This document shows positions 32,045 through 42,730 of a stretch of 64,000 nucleotides of DNA, in pieces. Made by a program: the position numbers and the translations under genes. Every line of letters starts with the position of its first letter. Positions within the stretch are counted from its first letter, which is position 1. The DNA comes from Breviolum minutum Mf 1.05b.01 (taxonomy: Eukaryota; Sar; Dinophyceae; Suessiales; Symbiodiniaceae). The stretch is taken from assembly GCA_000507305.1 (NCBI GenBank), contig DF239577.1, forward strand, positions 11,170 to 75,169, given 5' to 3'. Below the pieces are notes generated by a model, which saw nothing but the letters and a program-made list of their open reading frames with translations, searched no databases and was not told where the DNA came from.

Positions 32045-33400
32045 CTGAAAGGGGCACAAGGAAGAAATGTCAACCAACGACCCGGGAAAATTGCACATGG
32101 TTGGAAAAGTTAGGGAAGTACTAAAAGAATGGGGGATCGTTTTTTTTTTTGCGAGGAATGGAAGGCTGAAAACACAACTTCAAATTAATACAATTCAGAG
32201 AGCCCGGGGGAAGTTGGAAATTCTAGAGGAAAAATAGATAGAATCAGTTGATGATGGGAGGAATCGTTCGATTCATCTAGACTTCAATTCTTCCAACTTC
32301 CAAAAACTCCAGAAACTGGAAAATAGGTAAAAAAAGTCACAGAACATGCGCATGATTCAGCCTCAAATGTTTAAAAGATAGCTGATGATTTAAGGTTATT
32401 AAATCCTTTTTCTATATCACTCATGTGTTAATTAGTGGTATGTCTTTTGGTTTACATACTATCCTGGTAGGCAAACCTACAAGTTACCTAATATGAATGT
32501 ATCCAATGGTGAGCCAAGGTGTAATCAGGGAAGTATTCATAGATGACGCATCTAGGATTGGTTGACCAACTACATGATATTACATGATTAAATACTCTTT
32601 ACATGGTTTTGAGGCAATCTGCCGTGAACTTACCCTTGCATACCGTGCCCTTACCGCCTCAAAAGGATGTGTCATCATGACAAGTAACCATTGCGAAGAT
32701 GATCATGGGATCATCTAATACAAGCTGAGTAAAAAATCACAAATGAAAACAACATTTTCCATGTCAATACATGCAGCACCCATACATATGAGTGTAACCC
32801 AAGCACCCAACACCTACCTTCACAGTGTGTCACACGTCCATGTCAAAATTTCAACTTCCCACCAACAAAAATCACCCTAGGTCTGCAGGCCTGCTTGGTA
32901 CTGAGAAGGGCCAGTAGCAGCAAGCAAGTAGCAACTTTCCAAAAACCCAAAGCGCCTGAGATTTATTTAAGGCGTGGGAAGCGATTCAATGATGGCGACT
33001 CTCCGGGAAGTCCACTACCTGTAACTGGTAGGGATATTTGAAAAAAACAAGGCAAACATTATACCTGGTGTATCAATTTCATATCCAATAATATTGAGTG
33101 CTAGCAAATGGTAAGTATATATGCTACCTACCAGCTGGTACCAAAACCAAACAAATCCATTGAAATGAGATTCTTACAACATCAACCCAAATCATGAAGT
33201 ATCTCACCATGATCGATGTAAAACAAGGCGTGTGCTGTGCTACTTGGTATTTTCACTATCTAAGAACCAATGGAATTCCCAATCAACAATGCCTTGCACT
33301 TAGACTTAAATGCCAAGAAGCAAAGAAAAAAACATGAAACGGAACATCTTTAGATAGACACACATGAACTCGATCCTTCTACCTTTATCAGTTCCACGTC
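32045..33400. other. No supported gene
   Basis: AT-rich, with a short (T)n/GATGATGG patch and no element with clear ends. Short ORFs only. Confidence 0.5.
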
Positions 33401-33559
33401 TCACATCTTCCCACTTCCCACGGTGTTTTTGTTGATCTCGGCTGCCATGGCACATAGCAACACCGCCACAGCGCCCAGGTAGTAAATTTGTCCACTGGAC
33501 GGATCGATCCGAGTTCGAAAGACCTCATGATTGAATCGGGTTTCTTCCCATGGCAGAGT
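33401..33559 (-). CDS. Terminal exon with a hydrophobic helix; acceptor supplied by family A element
   Basis: Exactly 53 codons in phase 0, ending in TGA at 33401. Contains WEETRFNHEVFRTRIDPSSG, QIYYLGAVAVLLCAMAAEI and NKNTVGSGKM. The hydrophobic run LGAVAVLLCAMAA may be a transmembrane helix or a buried helix. The exon begins exactly at the edge of a family A element (CCACCAAGTAG|ACTCTG). It could be the end of the PPR gene whose exons lie at 35-37 kb, or of a separate gene. Confidence 0.5.
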   Translation of the reverse strand, partial: TLPWEETRFNHEVFRTRIDPSSGQIYYLGAVAVLLCAMAAEINKNTVGSGKM

Positions 33560-33651
33560 CTACTTGGTGGTTCCACCCATTGGAAATATAGCGGTCAAAT
33601 ATGTCCTTAAGGAAAGGGGAAATAATAAGAATCTTTGAAACCACCCCCTAG
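33560..33651 (-). mobile_element. Family A introner-like element abutting an exon
   Basis: Plus strand CTACTTGGTGGTTCCACCC ... TTTGAAACCACCCCCTAG. Read on the minus strand its end supplies the AG acceptor for 33559. The minus-strand start is GGGGGTGG, so the donor GT is shifted or lost. A further decayed relative lies at about 33668-33765. Confidence 0.65.
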
Positions 33652-33965
33652 TGACTTTCAAGACTAGTGGGCAAAATATGAGGAGAATGAAAGAAGTCAA
33701 GTAATATTTTCTTTTCCAAATGGAGATAAGGATCAGAACTCTTTGAAACTGCCACCTGGCAAACACAAGCTATTTGAAGGAGCTTTTTTCGGCCCATAAA
33801 ATACATTCCAAAGTGGCCATGGTTGTACATCTTCCCCTTCTCGTTGCAAATTTAGAGGGTTCCATTGGTGCCATTCACATGTATACATTGAACTTGTATC
33901 AAATAGAACGAAAAACTAAAAAACAACTATAAACTCTAACAAAAACACAAAGATTTCGAAGTAAC

Positions 33966-34062
33966 TACCCTCCAGGGAACTAACATATCCCCTTTCAAGG
34001 TAGCTGGGAAGATGATTTTTCCTTTTCCCAAGGTGGGATATGATAGTTCCGTGGAAAGTAGT
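33966..34062. mobile_element. Family C MITE, TACCCTCCAGGGAACTAAC subfamily
   Basis: TACCCTCCAGGGAACTAACATATCCCC start, TTCCTTTTCCCAAGGTGGGATATG centre, TAGTTCCGTGGAAAGTA end. Same subfamily as 46949-47038. Confidence 0.8.
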
Positions 34063-34109
34063 TAGAAATTAGCATGTATCCAACATCAACCAAAGAACTG
34101 CCCATCCGT

Positions 34110-34205
34110 CAGTTAGCTCTTCTTCAAAAGCAATGCCCATGCTTCCAGTGCCCTTCTGGGGAGCGCGCCCATGGCAAAACAAATTGGGGACGTTTGCCAC
34201 ACGTT
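34110..34205 (-). CDS. Possible degenerate PPR exon
   Basis: Minus frame reads CFAMGALPRRALEAWALLLK then a stop, matching the C-x-x-G...W-x-x-AL-x-LL pattern of the second half of a PPR motif, with W replaced. Boundaries not resolved. It lies where the next exon of PPR gene B would be expected. Confidence 0.3.
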
Positions 34206-35058
34206 TTCTGAATGTGAAACACACCTGAAATCATCTGCACAACCATTTTAAATGCCAGTCACATATGTGGCAGCACTGTCATTCTCTGATCATTCACCAA
34301 CATGTCATGTTCAAAGCATGTATACACAGTCCATGCCATGCAAATCTATGTTAAAACTATTGTAGTACAGTGTTCCTGTCTGTGTTGTCACATCTTTTGT
34401 TGAAAGTTTCTGGCCAAACAAAACCTGAAGGCAATAGAAACAAACAACCCAACCTGTCTACAGCCAAAGCTCTGCAAACCAAACTAGCAATTCCAGACTT
34501 CTACATCTCCTATATTTCTCCAACGGGATATTATGTTAGTCTTTTCCCTATATTGCAATGCTACAACGCGCAAAAATGCTGATCATTATCATTCCAATAA
34601 GTTGAGATCCTGTCAAGTTTTCCATGGTGTCATATATGATGAGTGTGTTCCAAGTTGAAGTCATTTTCTGACTCCAAAGATTCTGTCAGCATTTTCTTGC
34701 ACAAATTGTTGAGTTGGATTCTTCCTAAATTGCTCCTGGAAAGAGATTCCCAATCATTGTGGTTAATCAACCAACCCCCCCCCCCCAACGTAACCCCCCC
34801 AGAAATAAGGGTCTACTAAGGCCTTATTATTAAGGGAAACCAACAGTTCATAAGCCCGGGGGCGTGCGTTACGGGGGGTTGGTTGACCAGCCATTCAAAA
34901 ACATCAGGAAATCCAGGAAATCTTGCAGATTTCAGTGATAGAGTTGCCCATTTGACACCATCCGCTTATGATATACCCATCCTCACACCCACCACCCCGG
35001 AAAAAAAACATTGCGTATCATTGCCTCATATTTTTTCCCCAACTTTGACATGCCATAC

Positions 35059-35175
35059 AAGTCGTTGCAGATTCTTGTGACTCAGATGCTCCAGCTCAAG
35101 CAGTTTCGGTAGCAGCTGACTCCATTGCCCTGTGGCTGTACATGCTTGCGCAGTCATTGCCAACATGATCGAATC
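35059..35175 (-). CDS. PPR gene B exon
   Basis: 39 codons, phase 0 at both ends, donor CGACTT|GTATGG. Reads DSIMLAMTAQACTATGQWSQ then LLPKLLELEHLSHKNLQRL. AQACTATGQW is the AC-x-x-G-x-W core of a dinoflagellate PPR repeat, followed by the second helix LLPKLLEL. Predicted role: RNA binding in an organelle (family knowledge). Confidence 0.65.
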
Positions 35176-35600
35176 CTCGACATGCATCGAGGAATTTTCC
35201 CAAGTTGGCCAGGAACAAACATGGAAAACACCAGGGTTTTGAACGGGACATGTAGCTTAATTGTTCAAGGTGCATAAATAATGCATTTTGTATTCCATTC
35301 GTCCATTGCCATATTTGCTGAGAATGCCATCGAAATCAATTGGATGTGCATGATGTGGGCACCTAGCATGATGGTGGACCACTTACGGATGGCCCTGGTC
35401 ATAGATCAAACATCCACCCTCAAGTCATCACATAATCCCAACAAATGCAGTAGCAGTTGGCTCATACTAAACCGATCTATTCTAAATATGTCAATGTGTA
35501 TCACTCGCCAACATCCCCTCGCCAACATCCTGCAACCTTTTCACACAACTCCACAACTCCCACAAGATCTGAACAAAAAACGTCAAGTTTCCACTTCTAC

Positions 35601-35711
35601 CTCTTCTTCAACCAAGTGATCCAACAAGTTCAAGCTATATTGCCATTGAATCCCTTTGGCCAAAGCATGTAAGGCACAGTTGCCCATCTTACTATTGACA
35701 GCCTCCATCCC
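35601..35711 (-). CDS. PPR gene B exon
   Basis: 37 codons, phase 0 at both ends. Acceptor CATGCCCAG, donor GAAGAG|GTAGAAG. Contains CALHALAKGIQWQYSLNLLD, a PPR core with Ala for the usual second Ala-Cys. Spacing from the W of the upstream exon (36469-36569) is about 36 residues, as expected for 35-residue repeats. Confidence 0.65.
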
Positions 35712-35885
35712 CTGGGCATGGTGAAATGCAATGTTTGGACAGGGGTGGAAGGTGGGGGTGAAAGGGGTTGGACAGCGGATGGAAAAAAACAGGTAGGCAA
35801 AGGCTATATATTAAAACAGCCCCCGAGCTTTACAAGTCCTTTCATATCTTGAAACAAAAGTGATACAAATGAGCTGTGTTGAAAA

Positions 35886-35886
35886 N
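35886..35886. other. Ambiguous base (N)
   Basis: Single undetermined base in non-coding sequence; the other is at 12697. Suggests consensus uncertainty rather than a scaffold gap. Confidence 0.95.
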
Positions 35887-36468
35887 AAATGGATTCTGCC
35901 CAAAAGAAATGGGAGAAAATCTAAAGCATCCCTGGATCAGCAAGATTGAAACATGTCAGAACTATATAGAGAAGACTAGATAGGTAACTTTGGGTGAAGT
36001 TTGTTCCTTCTGCCAAGTATCTATACACCCTTAAAGATCATGGGGATTTCTTGACCACAATCGTTGCAGTGGGGGTGATGTTGGGCTCAGACAGGGCTCG
36101 CAGGCATTTCATGATATTTCTTGGGAATCCTCAAGAACACATCAGAATGCGGGTTTTCGAAAATGTTTATCGACACCAAATTTCCCTAGTCGAGGCCACA
36201 TTCAGCCCTTTGTTACTGGTCCAGGGTTGGCTTTCAGGGAAAGTTTGAGTTCGGAGTTTACACCAAATACATCTGGTGCAGGTGCATGGCGTATGGAATG
36301 AAATCTAATGAGTCATGTCTGACCCATTCACCAACATCCATCCATCTGGGCAAATTCGAATAATTCCAAAACCTGCAATTTTTCGGCCTTTTCGGGTGGC
36401 TTCCCCTAAGAAAAAAATATACCATTTGGCTCACCAAACCGGCCGTGATAGGTCGCTAATCATTGCGC

Positions 36469-36569
36469 CTCCAAATGCATATAGCGAAAAAGTACCTCCA
36501 GCGCTCGTCTCCACTGCATTGCGCCCGCGCAGGCACTCACCACCGCATTAAACATCACCAAGTCAGCCT
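36469..36569 (-). CDS. PPR gene B exon with GC donor
   Basis: 2 nt + 33 codons. Acceptor TTTTGACAG. Contains ADLVMFNAVVSACAGAMQWR then RALEVLFRYMHLE, a full textbook PPR repeat. The frame could stop at TGA 36460, but a GC donor (TTGGAG|GCGCAA) joins the exon at 35711 in phase and gives correct repeat length. Confidence 0.75.
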
Positions 36570-36826
36570 CTGTCAAAAACGGCGGAGGGAGTCTGACTGA
36601 ATGTTGGGGTTCACAAGCTCACCTTTCATCAATTTGGAGGTTTTTTTGGGGCAAACAATTCCGAAATTTGGTATCTTGGACAACGAAATCATATCAAGAT
36701 CTTCTTCGAAAAGAAATGTGTACCGGAAGTTTGCTGATCCACGTACTTCGTACATCATCCTGCACCACCTTCTAAACTGAAGTTGATTTTGCATGATTCA
36801 TCCTCTGAACTCGGTGGATGACTACC

Positions 36827-36940
36827 CTCCCTGAAAGTAACATGACATCGCACCTGAAAATGGCAGGTATACCATGGATCCGTTTGGAAAAAACCTGTTG
36901 CAAAAAGCCCTCATGTTCTAGGGGCTTTTGCTGTTGTTGA
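36827..36940. mobile_element. Family C MITE
   Basis: TACCCTCCCTGAAAGTAACATGAC start, CACCTGAAAATGGC, and GGGGCTTTTGCTGTTGTTGAA end. Lies immediately downstream of the PPR exon 36969-37078. Confidence 0.65.
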
Positions 36941-36968
36941 AATCAGATCCTCGGTGGAGTCCGATCAC

Positions 36969-37078
36969 CGGCCTTGACGCGTTCATCCTCCAAGAGCATC
37001 AGGGCATGTTGCCAACGGCCGGCTGAATCACAAGCACTGATGCTTGCACCAAAAACCACTGGATTCAATGGAGATCTC
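36969..37078 (-). CDS. PPR gene B exon
   Basis: Contains NPVVFGASISACDSAGRWQH then ALMLLEDERVKA, a clear PPR repeat. Donor GGCCG|GTGATC leaves phase 1 and joins 36569 (g+ag = Glu), reading RVKA-EADLVMFNAVV across the join. Start is approximate; acceptors at 37078 and 37060 both work. Confidence 0.75.
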
Positions 37079-37885
37079 TCACACCTTCAACGTTGGCTGG
37101 GTCCCTAGCAGTTAGAAGTACGGGCCCTAAAACACTCCACTTGTGGTGAAAATATCGCCAGTTACCCATTTATGTTCGGCCATCTAAAGGGGTTATATTA
37201 TGTTCATTTAAAACCAGTAGGGGCCCATCTTGTTGCAATGTAAAGTGTCTCTGGGAGTCAAGGGGTTAATGGGGTCAATCATTTTCAAGACCTTGAGAGG
37301 ATTAAGCCATTGAATTGAAATCTTTAGGGATGGATCTTCGGAAAGATAATCATTACGGAAAGGGAAACACAACACATATCATTGCATATGGTAGTACGGT
37401 ATCCATTGGATCTACCCTCCACCCAGGATGCCAGTTCACAAATACAGGTGTTTGTAGGGATTCCATACTAAAAAATGACATGCCCGTGTGGTGACTGTTA
37501 CTTGGTGTTTTTCGTAGATCCAAAATACCTCTTCCCAAGTCAAACCTAGCACTTTCCAGAAGAGTTAGGAACATGATTTTCCTATTGGATGTTGGTGCCA
37601 GTTCTAAAGGGAGGCCGAAATCCCTCTGGCAGCCAGTGGGGTTGGTAAGGGAAAATCCCCAAGTTGCGTTCCAAAACAAAAAACAACACGTCCACTCCAC
37701 ACAAGGATTAGCTTTTTATCAAAGAATTCAAATCCATGACGGAAAAAAAACATAACAACAAGGATCAACTAGAAACAACGTGATGACATACTATATAATA
37801 AACAAATAACAAATATCAGAACTCATAATTCTAGGCCAAACATCTTTATGTCACATGTCTCAAACCACTCCTTTCTATTTCCAAG

Positions 37886-37996
37886 TCACAAGACCAAGGC
37901 ATGCTGCCACTGCCCGCCAATGCCACAAGCTGCTATAGCAGTAGAGTAGCTTACGACATCGGGCAACATGTGCAGCTGAGGTAGCCTCAGCTGCCA
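37886..37996 (-). CDS. PPR gene B exon
   Basis: Contains LHMLPDVVSYSTAIAACGIG then GQWQHALVL and a stop at 37886; GTCTTG after WQHAL may be a donor. Acceptor TACCTCAG or CTGGCAG. Textbook PPR first helix. A family C and a family A element lie just upstream at 38.0-38.2 kb. Confidence 0.75.
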   Translation of the reverse strand, partial: WQLRLPQLHMLPDVVSYSTAIAACGIGGQWQHALVL

Positions 37997-38012
37997 GTGA
38001 AAAATCGGATGA

Positions 38013-38218
38013 CTACCCTCCTTGAAACTAACATAGCACCTAAAAAAAGGCAATCTCAAAAGGAAACTCATCTTCCAACCATCATTATTCAAGGGCTATG
38101 TTAAATTTTGGGGGTGTAGTTGGTGGTCTCCTCAACCGATCCGAAAAATCTTAATCACATTGGACATCTTCCCCAATTTTCGGGGTGAAAATAGAAAATA
38201 CATGAAACCACCACCTAG
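38013..38218. mobile_element. Family C and family A elements end to end
   Basis: Family C TACCCTCCTTGAAACTAACATAGC ... GCTATGTTAAATTTTGGGGGTGTA (38013-38119). It shares its terminal TA with a family A copy TAGTTGGTGGTCTCC ... GAAACCACCACCTAG (to 38218). Suggests A used the TA/CTA at the C end as target. Confidence 0.75.
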
Positions 38219-39588
38219 ACGATCTCCAGATGTATTTATATAGTGAATTGCAGGATCTGGATGGTAAACTTCCTGACGGTAGTGCTTTTTGACTCTGAAA
38301 GTATCTGTAAATAAATCTTACAGCAGGATATCATTTTGCAGGAATAGCAGCATAATCATTTACATGTGAATCATTTTGCAGGAATTTGCGTAAAATCATC
38401 GTTCACATCTCATTCACCAATGCTATACATTTCAAGAAGCACTCTCAACAAAAAACCCCTGCACTGTCCAAAACACAGTGAAAACGGCTCAGGTCATGAT
38501 ACTTTTCTAAAAAGAGTTTTATCTAGATGATACTCTGGCCAGCACATCTAGTATTACAATCGTAAACCAAAAACAACAGGATGGGTCCTTTTTAATATGC
38601 TGGGCATTGGGTATTCCAATGCTTTTTATTAAAAAAATCTGAGTGAAATTGGAACCAGCTGACATTTTTCATACTTTCTTGACTCGAAAGAAACATCCCA
38701 CTAGCATGAAGGTTGACACAACATGGGTTGAGCAAACTTTTGCTGTGCCCCAAGCCATTTAGGAGAATATCTTTCATGACACGCTGTGCTTGGGTCAAGG
38801 GTGTTGTGATTTCGAGCAGGAACTATACAAACCTGTCAACCAATTACAATCCAATTACCTGTAAAGTTTCGATAGGGTATGCTTTTTATGGGCGTTTCTG
38901 AGTAATTGTTGGGCTCAACAACTGCAAATCCTCATGAAAAATGGCAACAAAAACATATGAATATGACCATCCTGTGAGACACTAATCATATCTAATCATG
39001 ATTTATCCGAGTCCAAGTTGAAGGGAAGAGTTTGTGGTTTTTGGGTAGAAATTTTGGAAACTCAGGAAATGTCTCCTCATGTTTGGCATCAGGAATTACA
39101 AAAAAAACATTCCCCAAATTACTGAATTTTCAAACGCTCTCCTAATATCACACTATCAAATTGAAACACCATCAAAACGTGTTTTTTTCAGTAAGAGCCC
39201 TGTCTTCAGCAAATCGTTTTTTTGTTCCAAGTGACTCTTCTAATTGAAGAAGTGCCTGAAACCACAGTTGATTTTGAATCAATGCACTCATTGCTATGTT
39301 GTAGGCCACCAGGCTCCTAAGTCACAGTTCAGGCCAAAAATTCCCATGGTAGTCTCTACATGTTTCTATTAAGGATGTCATGTATTGAATGGATACATCT
39401 TCACATTTCCGCAGTTTAAGTAGAGAAGCGAAACTATTTCTGCAGAATATGTGCATTTTTCAACAGTTCTAAATAAGTGGGCTGCTTGGACCATCCAGTT
39501 GAACTATGGATCGTGATGAGAAATCGAATCTTCCCACAAAATTACGGGCGAACATCACAACTTTCAATGAAAACGTCTAATTATAATC
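38219..39588. other. No supported gene
   Basis: AT-rich intronic or intergenic DNA. Repeated phrase ATCATTTTGCAGGAAT at 38326 and 38369 (about 40-bp local duplication). No exon with splice-bounded protein-like frame seen. Confidence 0.45.
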
Positions 39589-39854
39589 TGGTTGGTGGTT
39601 TTCAGGGGATAGTTGGATGTACCCCTACCAACGTACCCCTATTGGAAATCCCTATATAAGCCCTATATAGTGGGTATTTAAAGGTCATAATCCCCAAGAA
39701 CCCCTAGAGAACACCAGCTAAATACCATGGGTACACTGTTAGGGGTACACCCAATTGTCCCTTGAGGTTTGAACCCATTTGAAAAATATTAGTCAAATAG
39801 GATGGTTTACCCAGGTTGGGGTAAAAATAAAAAATGCTTGAAACCACCACCTAG
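39589..39854. mobile_element. Family A element split by a family E insertion
   Basis: CTGGTTGGTGGTTT (left end of A) is followed by a foreign 150-bp segment beginning AGGGGATAGTTGGATGTACCCC and ending AGGGGTACACCCAATTGTCCCT. Then A resumes with GAGGTTTGAACCCATTTGAAAAATATT and ends GAAACCACCACCTAG. The insertion matches 15522-15645 in inverse orientation. Confidence 0.75.
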
Positions 39855-40901
39855 TAATCCATTGGCTTCCAATCCTTTTACAATTACCTGCAATTGCAAA
39901 GGATTTGAATCTCAAAGCCTCCCGAAAAAAAACACCATGGGTAAAAAAGGCAGTTGGAATATTTTGGAAGAATCGGACTGTTTCGTTTCAAACTATTTTG
40001 AAACAATCTCCGCGAAATCAACTGCAAAACAAAAATGTTGGAAGAAATCCAGCAACACAAAAATGTCTTTACTTATACTATAACCCACCCTTTTCAATAG
40101 TAGGCATTTGGAATCAGGTCTTCCAACCATGGGCCAAAAAGGGTCGGTTGTTTCAACCTCCATTGCCAAGGTACGGTTTCAAGGCTTTTGACCTTAGAGT
40201 CGAAGGACTCAGAAGTAACCGCGTTTTCGGTGCATGTTGCTGATTTGAAGCACGACTCGGGTTTTGACTTTGAAATCTTTCAATCTCCAAGCTGCACACT
40301 TTAAAATTATGACTCATGTTTATATGTTGAGTCAAAATGGTAATTCCAACAAACACTGAATTAATGATAAAGAAACGATTTAGACTGCATAATATCAACG
40401 TATACCGTATACCTGCAACTAAAGAAACAATATAGACTACATATGAGTAAAATAAACACTCACATGGTTCTAATAGATGGGGATAAATCCTGCATACATG
40501 TGGGTAACTTGAAGAGAACAACTTTTCAAAGCATCGGTATACAGAAAATCTTCTGAACGAATCCTACCAGTGGCTAAGTTTTGGGGAGATCAACGGCATT
40601 CTACTGGGATCTACTGGGCACCCCTCAAATCCATGCTTCCTTCACCAGAAAGTTGTTTTGACAGCTGAAAGTATTCACAAATTTTGGCAATATCCAACCG
40701 AATGCCTTGTAATAAACAAATAAACACGCATGCACAAAAAACATCAATGATATGATATAAAACAGGACTTAAACTCAAACCTCCACAACTGATATAAGGT
40801 TTTTTTGCACATTTCACCAACCTGGAAAGCCCAAAAAGGCTTGTTTTTGCTGGCATGACAGAACACACGGAAACTGTACACTTTACACCACCGCTCAGCT
40901 G

Positions 40902-41540
40902 TCAGGCTTGACTTGCTGCCTCTGCAACTCCGATGACGGAATTCACTGCTGAGACACCATCTGCAGTTCTAGCATTGGCCATGTTTGGCTTGGAATTCCA
41001 TTCACCGTCATTGCGGCGGATCATCCACCAGCTTAACACAATGCTGGCTATTGACGTAATGATCGAAGCCGTATTGATAAAGCTGGAATTGTTCAAAACC
41101 CACGTGTCCACAATATTGAGGACAAGGGAGGGTACGTCCTGAATCACCAAGTCCAACAGCATCCTTGAGTTCCAAGGGTGAGGGGTCTCGATGAAGTCAC
41201 TGTACTGACGGAGCACCGATGGTCGAAACATCCAAACGAAGAGCAGGAACGGACTGTTTGCGGTGCTGACCTTGTCATTAGCAAGCTCACCGGCCGTGCT
41301 GCCTTCAACCATTGTAAAGCATACCCCAACACCCTTGAAGAAATGCCACATCGGCCACAATACCAGGAACAGAAAGCTAAGACTGCCAACCACGTAGTCT
41401 CCGACCACCCAGTCCAAGTACACCTTCGAGTCGAAGTCGAAACCCTCCGCCACCTTCGAGGACACGAACATGATGTCAGTCACAATGTCTGCGGTGCCGC
41501 AGGCCCAAAACAAAAATAGTTTCACCATCGCTATCGTCAT
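40902..41540 (-). CDS. Multi-pass membrane protein, 212 aa, unknown function
   Basis: The longest convincing single ORF in the window, ATG at 41538-41540, TGA at 40902. Four hydrophobic segments are visible: about residues 4-28 (KLFLFWACGTADIVTDIMFV), 46-70 (YVVGSLSFLFLVLWPMWHFF), 130-150 (LLDLVIQDVPSLVLNIVDTW), and 160-178 (TASIITSIASIVLSWWMI). An acidic D-x-x-T-D pair sits in the first helix and a polar loop with FRPSVLRQYSDFIE precedes the third. The layout recalls four-helix membrane proteins of the XK-related type, but I cannot confirm that. The frame is open for a short distance upstream of the ATG (RQLPRGLLLA), so the N-terminus may lie in another exon. GC content is higher than the flanks. 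It lies on the same strand as, and between, two groups of PPR exons. Confidence 0.75.
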   Translation of the reverse strand: MTIAMVKLFLFWACGTADIVTDIMFVSSKVAEGFDFDSKVYLDWVVGDYVVGSLSFLFLVLWPMWHFFKGVGVCFTMVEGSTAGELANDKVSTANSPFLLFVWMFRPSVLRQYSDFIETPHPWNSRMLLDLVIQDVPSLVLNIVDTWVLNNSSFINTASIITSIASIVLSWWMIRRNDGEWNSKPNMANARTADGVSAVNSVIGVAEAASQA

Positions 41541-42353
41541 GGCAAGTAATAGTCCTCGTGGGAGCTGACGTGCGAAACTGAGTCAATCAACACGACGGGC
41601 CGAGCACAAAAAACTTGAACCAAAATGGTTACGGAGAAACAAAAAAGACGAACCTGAAATTTTATACATAAAAATTAACCATATACATATATAAAAAAGC
41701 ACTGCTATTGACTCATCTTCCCAAATTCATTGCCTCTAAAAATCTTCCAAAAAAAAATCCGAAAGATTTTCCCACCAAAGTCGTCCCCTATCAACAAATG
41801 CCTTCCCCAGCCGGATTTTGGGATTTTTCCAAAAAGGAACTGGAAGCTGTCCAAAAGCTCGAAGCAATGATGCCAATGACTGGCAGTCTCACAACTACCT
41901 GCCACATTTTCCATACAAAAATGTGAAATCAATACTGACACTTGAATTTAAACGAAAACAAACTGTGATAGATATTCACACACATCTGAATGTATATATG
42001 TAACAGCGACAAGAAGAATTCAAAGCATAAGTTTAGACCTTTTGTGGTTTCTATATCCAGGGAGTGTGAATAGCAAACATCAAGCGCAAATGTAGACATG
42101 TCCCCCAAAAAAAACAAAACCTTTCTATTTTCGATTCATGTCGTTGACCGGAAAACATCCAAAATGCTCCAAAAAGCGTTTCTGCCCTATTTGGCATCCA
42201 GGGATCCGTGAAATCTTGAAATGGAGCTGAGCCAAATCTTGCTTTCTCGCACATCTTTACGCAATATGGTACAAGCCAGTTTGACACCAACTTTCGTTTT
42301 GTTGAAGCATAGTAAAACTGATGTTACTCATTGCCAACTGCAAAACCCGGAAA

Positions 42354-42458
42354 TACTGTTGACGGAAGAAATCCTGCAGCAGTTGATATGGTAAATATCC
42401 CACTATTTACAGGGTTTTGCACATCCCAGGTGTTGCAGGATTTCTTCCATCAACTGTA
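42354..42458. mobile_element. Family B MITE
   Basis: TACTGTTGACGGAAGAAATCC start, GGATTTCTTCCATCAACTGTA end, GATATGGTAAATATCCC and ACATCCCAGGTG inside. TA at both ends. From 41541 to 42353 no gene is supported. Confidence 0.85.
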
Positions 42459-42535
42459 GTGACGGATTCCACGCATCAACCATAATTTTGGAATGATGTT
42501 GGCCAAGTGTAACTGCTTTTTCGGTGACGAGATCA

Positions 42536-42592
42536 TCAACAACAACAACAACAACAACAACAACAGCAACAACAACAACAACAACAACACTT
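42536..42592. repeat. (CAA)n microsatellite
   Basis: About nineteen CAA units with one CAG. Minus-strand frames read poly-Cys, poly-Val or poly-Leu. Confidence 0.9.
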
Positions 42593-42599
42593 AAGTTTG

Positions 42600-42730
42600 G
42601 ACATTGGGTGCAAACAACATGACGAGATTGTCCAAACAAAGGGGCTCATGTAGAAGTCATTTGTGGCAGGTCCAACAAAGAGAGACTGTATGAGGATTGA
42701 AACATGTTCTTCCGAATATACCGCTGCCAT
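42600..42730 (-). CDS. Candidate 5' exon
   Basis: ATG at 42730, then AAVYSEEHVSILIQSLFVG, PATNDFYMSPFVWTISSC, after which the frame enters the (CAA)n tract as poly-Cys. The first 40 codons look coding. It could be an N-terminal exon of the membrane protein at 41540 or part of PPR gene B. 3' boundary not found. Confidence 0.3.

Noticed and set aside
36420..36436. CCATTTGGCTCA resembles part of the dinoflagellate spliced-leader sequence
   Set aside because: Only about 12 bases with a missing T, no donor GT after it, and on the strand opposite to the PPR exons. Not a convincing leader gene or relic.
40153..40521. 122-codon hydrophobic ORF on the minus strand
   Set aside because: AT-driven hydrophobic composition, no start context or splice sites, unlike the GC-richer true exons nearby.
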